Assembly: GCA_016709875.1 (NCBI GenBank)
Contig: JADJLZ010000001.1
Span: 62,001 to 126,000 of the forward strand
DNA length: 64,000 nt
Direction: 5' to 3'
Source of the DNA: Planctomycetota bacterium
Lineage (GTDB): Bacteria; Planctomycetota; UBA1135; GCA-002686595
Positions 1 to 7,928 of this stretch are shown here, one piece after another. Each line of letters opens with the position of its first letter. Within the stretch, counting starts at the first letter, position 1. Made by a program: the position numbers and the translations under genes. The notes beneath the pieces were generated by a model. That model worked only from the letters and a program-made list of their open reading frames with translations. It was not told where the DNA came from and made no database searches.

Positions 1-24
1 CGTGCGGTGCGTCGGGCCATGCGT

Positions 25-1410
25 CTAGCGTTGGGGCTTTTTCGTGTCGGGGGGTGCGGACTTGGGCGTGAAGACCGGCGTGACCTTGCCGCTCGCGACG
101 AGGTCCACGGCCCGCAGCGCCGTCTGCGCGCAGCTCGTGAGGTGCTCGAAGTCGATCGCGTCGGCCTCGTCCTTCACCGTGTGGTAGTCACGGTGCATGT
201 TGTACGTGGAGAAGGTCTGTCCGACGACACCTTTGTGCACGTAGGCGATGTTGTCCGAGCGCTGGTAGAAGTTCTCCGAGGGCCGCGGATCGACCGCGAT
301 CGGGATCCCCGCGGCCTCGAGCGCCGCGCCGAGGTTGGTCTCGTCCCAGCCGGTGAGCCACATCTTCCCCGCCCCGCCCACGAGCGGGTCGGGTCGGCCG
401 AGCATCTCGAAGTTGAGGTTCGCGAGCGTGTCCTCGAGCGGGACCGCCGGGTGCGCGATCTGGTAATCCGTGCCGACCAGACCGATCTCCTCGCCGGTCG
501 CGAGAAGGAACACGATCGTGTGCGCGCGATGCGGCTCGCGCGCCAGTGCACCGGCGAGTTCGAGCACGACCGAGCAGCCCGAGGCGTCGTCGTCGGCGCC
601 GTTGTTGATGTGGTCTTGCGTGTCGCCGGGCTTCGCCGGCGCGCCGCCGAGGTGGTCGTAGTGCGCGCTCAGCACGATCGCCTTGCTGGCCCCGGGGCCC
701 TCGCCGCGCAGGATTCCGACCACGTTGTAGGCCGGCTGCTCCTGGTCCTCGTAGCGCACCTCGAGCGTGAGACTCCCGGCCTTGCCGGCGCGAAAGCTCT
801 CGAGCAGCGCGCCTTCGAGAGCGAGCGTCGGCGGCCGCCGCGGCAGCATGCCCGAGCCTGCGGGGACGACGAGCAGACCCAGGCCCTGGCCGTTCACGTG
901 TCCCGAGCTCTTGAGCCACTCGCGCTGCTTCGCGCGGTCCGACTCGTCGAGGAAGAGCGCTTTCTCCTCGAGACCCTCCTTGGGGATCTCCTCCGCCGAG
1001 CGCGCGACGGCGACTCCGAGCGTGCGCTTGGCGAACGCGAGCTTCGAGAAGCGCCAGTCGGTGTCGTAGACGAGCGCCGGCTTCGAGCCGTCGCTCGTCG
1101 CCAGCTCGAGCGACGGGGTACCGACGAGACCCGGGCGAGAGAACGGAACGCGCTGCAGGTAGCCCCCCTCGTCCCCCGCCGGCGCGACGCCGCAGCCCTT
1201 CAACTCCTCGGCGAGGTAGTGCGCCGCCGTCACCGACTCGGGCGAACCGGTCGCGCGCCCGAGCAGCGCGTCGCTCGCGAGCGTGCGCACGTGCTGCTCG
1301 ATCTCCGCGCGCGTGATCTCCGGCGCGAGCTTCGGCAGCGGAGGTCCGTCGTAGGCCGTCTGGAGCGGAGCGAGCGCGAGCAGCGTGGCGACGGTGGTGA
1401 GCAAAAGCAT
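25..1410 (-). CDS. Exported M28-family metallopeptidase
   Basis: 461-residue zinc aminopeptidase-like protein of the M28 family, expected to cleave N-terminal residues from peptides outside the cytoplasm. Residues 1-19 form a signal peptide. The two-zinc centre is visible in order: SAHYDHLGG (His250, Asp252), NNGADDDASG (Asp273-275), GEEIGL (Glu307-308) and DYHT (His410). The region before residue 230 looks like the PA-type insert common in this family. The gene stands alone on the minus strand and its ATG lies 55 bases from the next small gene. The family call is firm; the substrate is unknown. Confidence 0.9.
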   Translation of the reverse strand: MLLLTTVATLLALAPLQTAYDGPPLPKLAPEITRAEIEQHVRTLASDALLGRATGSPESVTAAHYLAEELKGCGVAPAGDEGGYLQRVPFSRPGLVGTPSLELATSDGSKPALVYDTDWRFSKLAFAKRTLGVAVARSAEEIPKEGLEEKALFLDESDRAKQREWLKSSGHVNGQGLGLLVVPAGSGMLPRRPPTLALEGALLESFRAGKAGSLTLEVRYEDQEQPAYNVVGILRGEGPGASKAIVLSAHYDHLGGAPAKPGDTQDHINNGADDDASGCSVVLELAGALAREPHRAHTIVFLLATGEEIGLVGTDYQIAHPAVPLEDTLANLNFEMLGRPDPLVGGAGKMWLTGWDETNLGAALEAAGIPIAVDPRPSENFYQRSDNIAYVHKGVVGQTFSTYNMHRDYHTVKDEADAIDFEHLTSCAQTALRAVDLVASGKVTPVFTPKSAPPDTKKPQR

Positions 1411-1465
1411 GCGGCCCAGGCTACCAGAGCCCGGGCCGCGGTGACGACGTGCGTGCGCGCGTCGA

Positions 1466-1726
1466 CTAGCGCTGCAGAACCGCTTCCTTGAGCGTGCGCA
1501 AGAGCGCCTCGTTGGTGCGCGGATCCGCGACTTGGATGCGCACTGCGCCGTTGACCTGGCGCGGAATGCTGACGATCCCCGGAGAGAGTTTGCGATTCAC
1601 GCGCCGGGCGAGCTCCTGCGGATGTGCAACGTGGAGCAGGATCCAATCGCCGACCGACGGCATCGGACGGATGCCCGGGATCGTGGCCAGGCGCGAATAG
1701 AAGCGGTCTTTTTCTTCGATGAACAT
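1466..1726 (-). CDS. 86-residue protein resembling the C-terminal domain of HisC-type aminotransferases
   Basis: Small stand-alone protein. It reads like the last ~80 residues of a class I/II PLP aminotransferase such as histidinol-phosphate aminotransferase: a start 'FYSRLATIPGIRPMPSVGDW', then an ArgRxVNxKLxPGI segment, an 'AVRIQVADPRTNEAL' strand-helix and a short final helix. The PLP-binding large domain, with its catalytic lysine, is absent and not found nearby, so it cannot be a transaminase alone. ATG 1726 is chosen because a GGAG ribosome-binding site sits 6 bases upstream and the homology starts there; longer upstream reading is low-complexity. It could be a relic or a free-standing small domain. 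The assignment is from sequence pattern only. Confidence 0.55.
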   Translation of the reverse strand: MFIEEKDRFYSRLATIPGIRPMPSVGDWILLHVAHPQELARRVNRKLSPGIVSIPRQVNGAVRIQVADPRTNEALLRTLKEAVLQR

Positions 1727-2124
1727 GGGTACTCCGGAGTGGCCAGGAAGCGGATCGGTGGGCTGCCGCGATGCCCGCTGGCCCTCTGCCAGCAGCGCAT
1801 CCCCTCGCGTCAGCCCACCCCCGCCGGTCCAGTTCGACCCCCCGGGATGTCCAGGGGCCGTTTCTTCCCTCCCCGAAATCGGGGTCCGGAGGTCGCGATC
1901 CGCAGGTCCTGCAACCCACGATTCGACCGCTTTCCTCCAGCCCCGCCCTCGGACGGGCGTGGGCGCTACGGTATCTAGTGTCTCACGACCCCTCAAGCGC
2001 CAGATCGTGGGGCTGTTGTCGAATTGTGGATGCTTCCCGCGATTGGGAAGCACTCGAGTCGCCGCCCTCGCACTCGACGCTCGCACAACGCGCGCGCACA
2101 ATCCGCCGCACCGACTTTCCCACC
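1727..2124. other. Divergent intergenic region, no gene seen
   Basis: About 400 bases between the divergent small HisC-tail-like gene and thrB. No convincing reading frame of its own. The only clear structure is the perfect hairpin at 2031-2052. The promoters of both neighbours must lie here, but I cannot point to convincing -35/-10 elements. Confidence 0.5.
2031..2052 (+). promoter_or_regulatory. Perfect hairpin in the thrB leader
   Basis: TGCTTCCC and GGGAAGCA form a perfect 8-bp stem around a 6-base loop, 72 bases upstream of the thrB start. No T-tract follows, so it is not a simple terminator. It could be an operator dyad or leader structure. Confidence 0.35.
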
Positions 2125-3069
2125 ATGAATCCACAGTCATCTGAGTGGAGTGGACTGCGCCTGCGCGTCCCCGCCTCGACCTCCAACCTCGGGCCGGGCT
2201 TCGATTTCCTCGGCCTGGCCCTCGCGCTCTTCCTCGAAGTGCGTGTCGAGTCGCGCGAGGAGGTCGGGGGGCCGCAGTTGCTGGAGTGCACGGGCCTCGC
2301 CCAGGACTGGCCGCGCGGCGAGGAGAACCTGCTCTTGCGCTCGCTCGCGCACGGCGCGCGCGCGCTCGGGATCAGCGTCCCCGCGCTGCGGCTGTGCGTC
2401 ACGAGTCAGATCCCGATGGCGCGCGGTCTGGGCTCGAGCGGCGCGTCGGTGGCCGCGGGACTGCTGCTCGCCGAGCGCGCCGCGGGGAAACCGGCCGGCG
2501 AATCACGCTTGCTGGCGCTCGGGCTCGAGCTCGAGGGCCATCCCGACAACTCGAGCGCCGCGCTGCTCGGCGGCTGCACGCTCGCGGTGCCGCGCGGCGA
2601 CGGCACGCTGCGCGTCGTGCGCGCGCAGCTCTCGAGCGAGCTCGGCTTCGCGCTCGCCTGGAGCGAACAGACACTGCCCACGCGCGAGTCGCGCGCGGTG
2701 CTCCCCGCGCAGGTCGCGTTCGGGGACGCGGTCGAGAACCCGCGCCGCCTCGCGCTGCTGCTCGAGGGGCTGCGCACGGCCGACGCCGAGCTGCTGGCGC
2801 TCGGGATCGAGGATCGGCTGCACGTGCGCTACCGCCTGCCGCTGATTCGCGGCGGCGCGCAGGCGCTCGAGGCCGCGCGCGCCACGGGCGCCTGCGCCGC
2901 GACGATCAGCGGCAGCGGCTCCGCGCTCGTGGCGATCGCTCCGCGCGAGCGCGCGCAGGCGGTGGCCGACGCGCTCGGCGCGGAACTGCGCCGCGCAAAT
3001 GGTGCCGCGACCGCGTGCGTGGTCGAGGCGGTGCATGGCGCACCGCGCTTCGACTACTCGCGCGCGTAG
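2125..3069 (+). CDS. thrB: Homoserine kinase (GHMP kinase family)
   Basis: 314-residue cytoplasmic kinase that phosphorylates L-homoserine with ATP in threonine synthesis. The GHMP signature lies at residues 97-108 (PMARGLGSSGAS), with the N-terminal PASTSNLGPGFD motif at 16-28 and the C-terminal ISGSGSAL loop. Length matches ThrB (~300). ATG 2125 is chosen because conserved sequence starts about 10 residues later; the frame is open further upstream but reads as non-conserved leader. No other thr gene is adjacent. The 3' end overlaps the convergent ptsI gene by 16 bases. ThrB is favoured over other GHMP kinases by the VPASTSNLGPGFD start. Confidence 0.9.
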   Translation: MNPQSSEWSGLRLRVPASTSNLGPGFDFLGLALALFLEVRVESREEVGGPQLLECTGLAQDWPRGEENLLLRSLAHGARALGISVPALRLCVTSQIPMARGLGSSGASVAAGLLLAERAAGKPAGESRLLALGLELEGHPDNSSAALLGGCTLAVPRGDGTLRVVRAQLSSELGFALAWSEQTLPTRESRAVLPAQVAFGDAVENPRRLALLLEGLRTADAELLALGIEDRLHVRYRLPLIRGGAQALEAARATGACAATISGSGSALVAIAPRERAQAVADALGAELRRANGAATACVVEAVHGAPRFDYSRA

Positions 3070-4877
3070 CCGTGCCGGTAGCCCTGCACGAGCGACTGCA
3101 TCTCGGCCTGGCAGGAAGCGCGAGCGGCGAGCGTGGCGCTGCGGCGAGCGCCGCGCAGATCGACCGCCTCGAGGTGCGTCAGGAAGTCCTCGAGGCCGAC
3201 GGGCGCGATGCAAAACTGCTTCAGCCCCGCGCCGATCAGGAAGGGCAGGTTGATCGGCGAGACGGCCGTGACGCCGAAGGCCGAGAGCGAGCGCGCCGAC
3301 TGCTCGCAGACCTCGACGATCTGCAGGATCAGACGCAGCGCGAAGGGATGGATCGGCTCGAAGCAGTGGCGCAGCTCGTGGTTCTCGCGGTCGGCCGCGA
3401 CGAGGTACTGCAGCAGCGAATCCAGGCTCAGGACGAGGAAGTCGGCCTCGCGTGCGAGGTCGCGCGCGCCGAGCGCCGCGACGGGCGTCTCGATCACCGC
3501 ACCGAGCTCGACCTGGTCCTGGAAGGGCACGCCCGCCTTGCGCAGCGCGTAGCGCTCTTCGAAGAGGATCTCCTTCACGCGCCGCAGGTCGGCGCAGTCG
3601 GTGACGAAGGGCACGACGATGCGCGCGCGCGTGTTGCTCGAGGCGGGCGCGGCGCGCAGCAGCGCCTGCAGCTGGCGCCGCAGCACCTGTTCGCGTGCGA
3701 GCAGGATGCGCACGCCCGCGCGACCGAGGCCGGGGTTGAGCTCGCGCGCTTCGTGCAGATACGGCACCTCGAGGCTCGAATCCACGTGCAGCAGGCGGAA
3801 GGTGACGCTCTCGCCGCGCGCGTGCTCGAGCACGGCCGCGTAGTGCGCTGTGAGCGACTCGAGCGAGGGCTGCTCGCGCTCGACGAGGTAGAGCAGCTCG
3901 GTGCGGTACAGGCCCACACCCGAGAGCCCCAGTTCGAGCGCCTGGTCCACCTCGGGCAGGTTGCCGCAGCTCGCGCTGAGCGCGATCGGCTGGCCATCGC
4001 GCGTGCGCGCGCCGCGGCGCGCGAGCAGCGTCTGGCGTCCGGCCTCGGGCTGCGCCGCCGCCTCGCGCTTGGCGATCGCGCTCGAGGCGCGGAACTGCGC
4101 GCGCACGAGCTCATCGGGGTTGACGCGCACGCTGCCCTCGGTCGCCTCGACGATCACGAAGTCGCCCTCGCGCACCTTCTCGAGCAGGCCCGCGACCGCG
4201 GTCAGCGTCGGAATGCGCATCGAACGCGCCAGGATCGCGGCGTGGCTCGTCAGGCCGCCCGCCTCGGTCAGGATCCCGAGCACGTGCTCGTTCTCCAGGT
4301 TGAACATGTCGACGATTGAGAGCTCGCGCGCGACCAGCACGTAGTCGGGCGCAGGCGCCGCCTTCTCGTCCACCGCGACGCGCTCGAGGTTGCGCAGCAC
4401 GCGGATGCCGACGTCGCGCAGGTCGACCGCGCGTTCGCGCAGCGTGTCGCTCTTCACCAGGCGGAAGATGCGGTCGAAGTCGGCGACGACCTTGCCGATC
4501 GCGGCCTCGAGCGCCATCTGCTCGTTGATGATCAGGTTCTCGACGTCCGAGAGGAACACGCCGTCGCGCAGCAGCGCCGCGTGCGTGTCGAGGATGCGCA
4601 CGTGGTCAGCCGAGACCTTGCCCTGCAGGCGCGTCTTCAGGTCCTCGAGCTGGCGCTTGGAGTCCGAGAGCGCCTTGTGGAAGCGGTTCAGCTCGCGCTC
4701 GACCTGGTCGAGCGGCACGCGCTGGCGGGGGGCGTTCGAGAGCTCGTAGTCCTTGATGTGGACTGGCCCCAGAACCAGGCCTGGCGAGACGCAGGTGCCC
4801 TTCAACTGGATCCCGCCCGGGGTCTTGCCGCCGTCGTGCACGGGGCTCGCGGGTGTCGCAGGCACTTTCTCGCTCAT
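3054..4877 (-). CDS. ptsI: Phosphoenolpyruvate-protein phosphotransferase (enzyme I)
   Basis: 607 residues, slightly longer than typical enzyme I (~575). It transfers phosphate from PEP to HPr, using a phosphohistidine in GGLTSHAAILARS (His212). The N-terminal HPr-binding/swivel domain (about 22-250) and the C-terminal PEP-binding barrel (GLYRTELLY, then IETPVA and LSLDSLLQY motifs) are both present, so it looks active. ATG 4877 begins the conserved protein and overlaps, head to head, the ATG of the divergent nuclease gene. No HPr or enzyme II gene is seen here, so it may feed a regulatory PTS encoded elsewhere. Its end overlaps thrB. Confidence 0.9.
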   Translation of the reverse strand: MSEKVPATPASPVHDGGKTPGGIQLKGTCVSPGLVLGPVHIKDYELSNAPRQRVPLDQVERELNRFHKALSDSKRQLEDLKTRLQGKVSADHVRILDTHAALLRDGVFLSDVENLIINEQMALEAAIGKVVADFDRIFRLVKSDTLRERAVDLRDVGIRVLRNLERVAVDEKAAPAPDYVLVARELSIVDMFNLENEHVLGILTEAGGLTSHAAILARSMRIPTLTAVAGLLEKVREGDFVIVEATEGSVRVNPDELVRAQFRASSAIAKREAAAQPEAGRQTLLARRGARTRDGQPIALSASCGNLPEVDQALELGLSGVGLYRTELLYLVEREQPSLESLTAHYAAVLEHARGESVTFRLLHVDSSLEVPYLHEARELNPGLGRAGVRILLAREQVLRRQLQALLRAAPASSNTRARIVVPFVTDCADLRRVKEILFEERYALRKAGVPFQDQVELGAVIETPVAALGARDLAREADFLVLSLDSLLQYLVAADRENHELRHCFEPIHPFALRLILQIVEVCEQSARSLSAFGVTAVSPINLPFLIGAGLKQFCIAPVGLEDFLTHLEAVDLRGARRSATLAARASCQAEMQSLVQGYRHGYARE

Positions 4878-5955
4878 GAGAGCGGCTATCCTAGCGGGCC
4901 TGATGCTCGCCTTCACGCCGCACCCGTGTCTCTCTGCGTTCCTCGCACTCGCCGCCCTCGCCTTCCCCGCGCCGCACGCGCAGGAAGCCCCGAGCGCGGT
5001 CCGGCCCTCGGCTGCGAAGGCCGACGCAGCGCAATTCCCCGTGCACGAGTGGGTCGAGCTCGTGAAGGTGGTCGACGGCGACACGCTGCAGGTGCGCCGC
5101 GCCGGCGCGATCGCCAAGCTGCGGCTCTTGTGCGTCGATACGGAGGAGCGCTTCCATCCCGGCCAGAGTTCCTCGGGCAGCAAGCCGCAGACGGTCTTCG
5201 GCGAGGAGACGGCGCTGTGGGCCGAGGCCTTCTTCGCCGGACTCGCGCACGAGGGCGAAGCGCTGCGCGTGGGGCTGTGCTTCCCCCACGATCGCGAGCA
5301 GCTCGACGCCTACGGCCGGCTGCTCGCCCACGTCGTGCTGCCGGATGGCCGAGACTACGAACTCGAGCTCGTGCGCAGCGGCCGCAGTCCCTACTTCAAC
5401 AAGTACGGCGACAGTGAGGTCGCGCACGGCGCCTTCGTCGAGGCGCAGGCGCAGGCGCAGCGCAGGAAGCTCGGGATCTGGAATCCCGCGACCAACGAAC
5501 CGGCGACGCCGGGCGTGCCGGCCGTGAAGCGACCCTACGCGCGGCTCCTGCCCTGGTGGAACGCCCGCGCTGCCGCGCTGGCCGATTTCGCCCGGCGCCG
5601 TGCCGCGGGCACGGACGCGCCGCTCGAGTTCGCCGACTTGGACGCGCTCGAGAAGCACGTGGGCAGCGAGGTCGAGCTCTTCGGCGAGTTCAGCGGCAAG
5701 CCGCGCGAGTGGCACGGCGCGCTCGAGTACGAGGTCTTCGGCTCGCAGCGCGGCCAGCCGCTGCGCCTCGTGGTGCCCGAGTCCGCGCGCGAGGCCCTCT
5801 CGGCCGCCCGGATCGGCGACTTCGGCCGCGAGTACCACCAGAACTACTTCTACGCCCGCGGGAAGCTGGAGCGCGCCGGCAGGGGCTTCGAAGTGCGCCT
5901 CGAACGGCCAGACCAGATCCGCCGCGCGGGCCCCGAGCCCGTCGCGCCGCGCTAG
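4876..5955 (+). CDS. Exported thermonuclease-like (SNase) protein
   Basis: 359-residue protein with an N-terminal signal peptide (about residues 1-36, ending AHAQ-EA) followed by a staphylococcal-nuclease domain at about 58-190. The catalytic set is intact: VDGDT (Asp67/Asp69), KLRLLCVDTEE (Arg83, Asp88, Glu91) and DAYGRLL (Arg148). An extra ~150-residue C-terminal domain has no clear match. Two starts are possible: ATG 4876, which overlaps the divergent ptsI start, and ATG 4903; both leave a usable signal peptide. Expected role is extracellular or periplasmic nucleic-acid cleavage. Confidence 0.82.
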   Translation: MRAAILAGLMLAFTPHPCLSAFLALAALAFPAPHAQEAPSAVRPSAAKADAAQFPVHEWVELVKVVDGDTLQVRRAGAIAKLRLLCVDTEERFHPGQSSSGSKPQTVFGEETALWAEAFFAGLAHEGEALRVGLCFPHDREQLDAYGRLLAHVVLPDGRDYELELVRSGRSPYFNKYGDSEVAHGAFVEAQAQAQRRKLGIWNPATNEPATPGVPAVKRPYARLLPWWNARAAALADFARRRAAGTDAPLEFADLDALEKHVGSEVELFGEFSGKPREWHGALEYEVFGSQRGQPLRLVVPESAREALSAARIGDFGREYHQNYFYARGKLERAGRGFEVRLERPDQIRRAGPEPVAPR

Positions 5956-6068
5956 ACCCGGAATCGGATTCCAGGTGCTCGGGGAGGCAAGAATCTCCCG
6001 CGTGCTCAAGATCTCCGGGGACCGATCTCGAAATCCCATCGAGACCCAGGCCCCAGGGATCCCCCCCC

Positions 6069-6602
6069 ATGACGACCACGCAGCTCGAGACCGCGAAGCT
6101 CCAGATCGACCTCGACCCCGTCCTGCTCAACGCGGTGATCGAGGGCACCCTCGGCGGCCTCGCGATGACGGGGCTCAAACCGCCGCCGGTCGGCGCCTCG
6201 AAGCTCTTCGGCGCCTCGCAGCCGACCGCGGTGCTCGTCGGACTTTGCGGCCAGTCGAACGGCACGCTCACCCTTAACCTCTCCAACCGCGCCATGCTGC
6301 ACATCGCCAGCACGCTGACGGGCGAGGAGGAGAAGGAGTTCAACGAGAGCAGCCTCGACGCGATCGGCGAGGTCGGGAACATGATCGCGGGCTGCGTCAA
6401 GGACGCGCTGGTCGGCACCGACTACGAGATCACGAACATCTCGGTGCCTTCGCTGATCCTCGGTGCGAACTACGACTTCTACTTCACGCGCGGTTTCAAC
6501 ACGGTCAGCGTCGAGTTCGAGCTCCCGGGAATTCCGGTCGTGTACCAGCGCGACCGCTACTTCACGGTCACGATCTCGCTCTTGCGCCGGATCATCAAGT
6601 AG
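6069..6602 (+). CDS. CheX-like chemotaxis phosphatase-family protein
   Basis: 177-residue protein of the CheC/CheX/FliY phosphatase family, which dephosphorylates CheY-type receivers. One copy of the active-site pattern D-x3-E-x2-N is visible as DAIGEVGN (Asp97, Glu101, Asn104), as in CheX. ATG 6069 follows a run of eight Cs with no good Shine-Dalgarno. No chemotaxis operon is nearby, so its receiver partner is unknown; the NtrC-type regulator at 13.3 kb and the PhoB-type regulator at 34.7 kb are the only intact receivers in the window. The 3' end overlaps moaB by 8 bases, tail to tail. Confidence 0.8.
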   Translation: MTTTQLETAKLQIDLDPVLLNAVIEGTLGGLAMTGLKPPPVGASKLFGASQPTAVLVGLCGQSNGTLTLNLSNRAMLHIASTLTGEEEKEFNESSLDAIGEVGNMIAGCVKDALVGTDYEITNISVPSLILGANYDFYFTRGFNTVSVEFELPGIPVVYQRDRYFTVTISLLRRIIK

Positions 6603-7104
6603 GTCCGCGCGCCTGGCTGACGAGGTGTCCGGCCTCGGGCAGGATGATCTCGCGCAGCGCGAGGCCGAGCGCCTTGGGCGAGCCAGGCAGCGCGATCACG
6701 GGCTTGCGCCCGATCAGGCCCGCGCAAGCGCGCGAGAGGATCGCTGCGCTGCCGATCTCGCGGTACGACAGCCAGCGGAAGAGCTCACCGAAGCCGGGGA
6801 TGCTGCTGTCGAAGAGGCGCTCGAGCGTCGGCACGGTCTGGTCGCGCGGCGCGATGCCCGTGCCACCCGTGGTGAGCACCAGATCGACCTCCGCGTTCGA
6901 GACCGCTGCGCGCACCGCGCATTCGATCTCGAAGGGCTCGTCGCGCACGATCGCGCGCTGCGTCACGCGCTGGCCGGCCTGCTCGAGCGTCTCGACGATC
7001 AGCGGGCCGCCCTTGTCGGTCGAGGCGTCGCGCGTATCGCTGATCGTGATCACCGCGAAGCGCAGCGGCACCTTGGACTCCTGCTTGTGCTTCTCGACGC
7101 TCAC
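6595..7104 (-). CDS. moaB: MoaB/MogA-family molybdopterin adenylyltransferase
   Basis: 169-residue MoCF-fold protein with the hallmark TTGGTGIAPRDQT at residues 78-90 and a C-terminal LPGSPKAL loop, as in MogA/MoaB proteins that adenylylate molybdopterin. GTG 7104 is chosen because it overlaps the TGA of the upstream BtpA-family gene (GTGA), implying translational coupling, and the core fold begins 14 residues later. No other molybdenum-cofactor gene is in view. MogA and MoaB cannot be separated safely by eye. Confidence 0.85.
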   Translation of the reverse strand: MSVEKHKQESKVPLRFAVITISDTRDASTDKGGPLIVETLEQAGQRVTQRAIVRDEPFEIECAVRAAVSNAEVDLVLTTGGTGIAPRDQTVPTLERLFDSSIPGFGELFRWLSYREIGSAAILSRACAGLIGRKPVIALPGSPKALGLALREIILPEAGHLVSQARGPT

Positions 7105-7916
7105 GAAACGCGCTCCCGGGCCAGGCGCCGCAGGAGCGTCGCAAAGGCTCGCACGCGCGCCTCGTCGACCCTCGCCCGGACGCGGCCGCCGCGCTTGAGC
7201 GCGGTGCCGACGATCGCCCCGCTGCACTCACCGAGCAGGCTCTCCGCGTTGCGCAGGTCGAGGCCCGAACCGATCAGCACCGGCGCGCGGCCCGCGGCGG
7301 AGGCGACCTCGGCCACCGAACGCGCGCTGGGCGGCGAGCCCGTGGCGCGGCCGGAAACGATCACCGCGTCCGCGAGCGCGCGTCCGACGAGTTCGGCGGT
7401 CGCCTCGGCCAGGCTCTCCTGCGCGAGCGGAGTGGCGTGCTTCACGTGCACGTCGGCCAGGATTGCGGCGCGCGGACACAAGCGCGCGCGCTCGCGCAGC
7501 GTCTCGTGCGCCCGGCCTTCGAGGATACCCTGGTCGCTCACGGCGGCGCCGGCGTGCACGTTGACGCGCAGGAATTCCAGATCGAAGGCGGCGCACAGCC
7601 CCAGCGCCGAGCGCGCGTCGTTGCGCAGCACATTGACGCCCAGCGGCAGCTTCGGATGCGCCGCGCGCACCTCGCCCAGCACGCGTGCCATGCATGCGAC
7701 CGTCTCGGGCGGCACGCTCGCGGGGTAGAAGGGCACGTCGCCGAAGTTCTCGACCAGCAGCGCGTCGCAGCCCCCGCGCGCGAGCGCGCGCGCGTCGCGC
7801 AGCGCCGCAGAGAGCCACGAGCTCGGGCCCGCGCCGCCGCGCGGCGATCCTGGAAGCGGTGCGAGGTGCACGACACCGATCAGGACCGGACCGTGCTCGA
7901 AGCGAAGCTGCGGCAT
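7101..7916 (-). CDS. BtpA/SgcQ-family TIM-barrel protein
   Basis: 271-residue protein of the BtpA/SgcQ family, recognised from GVVHLAPLPGSP near the start, a DALLVENFGDVPFY strand, LGVNVLRND, FLRVNVHAGAAVSDQG and the C-terminal PVLIGSGLDLRNA/GAIVGTALKRGG phosphate-binding-like motifs. BtpA is known for photosystem I stability in cyanobacteria, but most homologues are in non-photosynthetic bacteria with unknown chemistry; the fold resembles phosphate-binding aldolase barrels. It is translationally coupled to moaB through a GTGA overlap. The family call is secure; the function is not. Confidence 0.85.
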   Translation of the reverse strand: MPQLRFEHGPVLIGVVHLAPLPGSPRGGAGPSSWLSAALRDARALARGGCDALLVENFGDVPFYPASVPPETVACMARVLGEVRAAHPKLPLGVNVLRNDARSALGLCAAFDLEFLRVNVHAGAAVSDQGILEGRAHETLRERARLCPRAAILADVHVKHATPLAQESLAEATAELVGRALADAVIVSGRATGSPPSARSVAEVASAAGRAPVLIGSGLDLRNAESLLGECSGAIVGTALKRGGRVRARVDEARVRAFATLLRRLARERVS

Positions 7917-7928
7917 GCGCCAGGAATG

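Noticed and set aside
5007..5183. Upstream extension of the ptsI reading frame into the nuclease gene
   Set aside because: The extension is antisense to a well-supported nuclease domain and is Cys/Ser/Arg-rich noise; enzyme I homology starts after ATG 4877.
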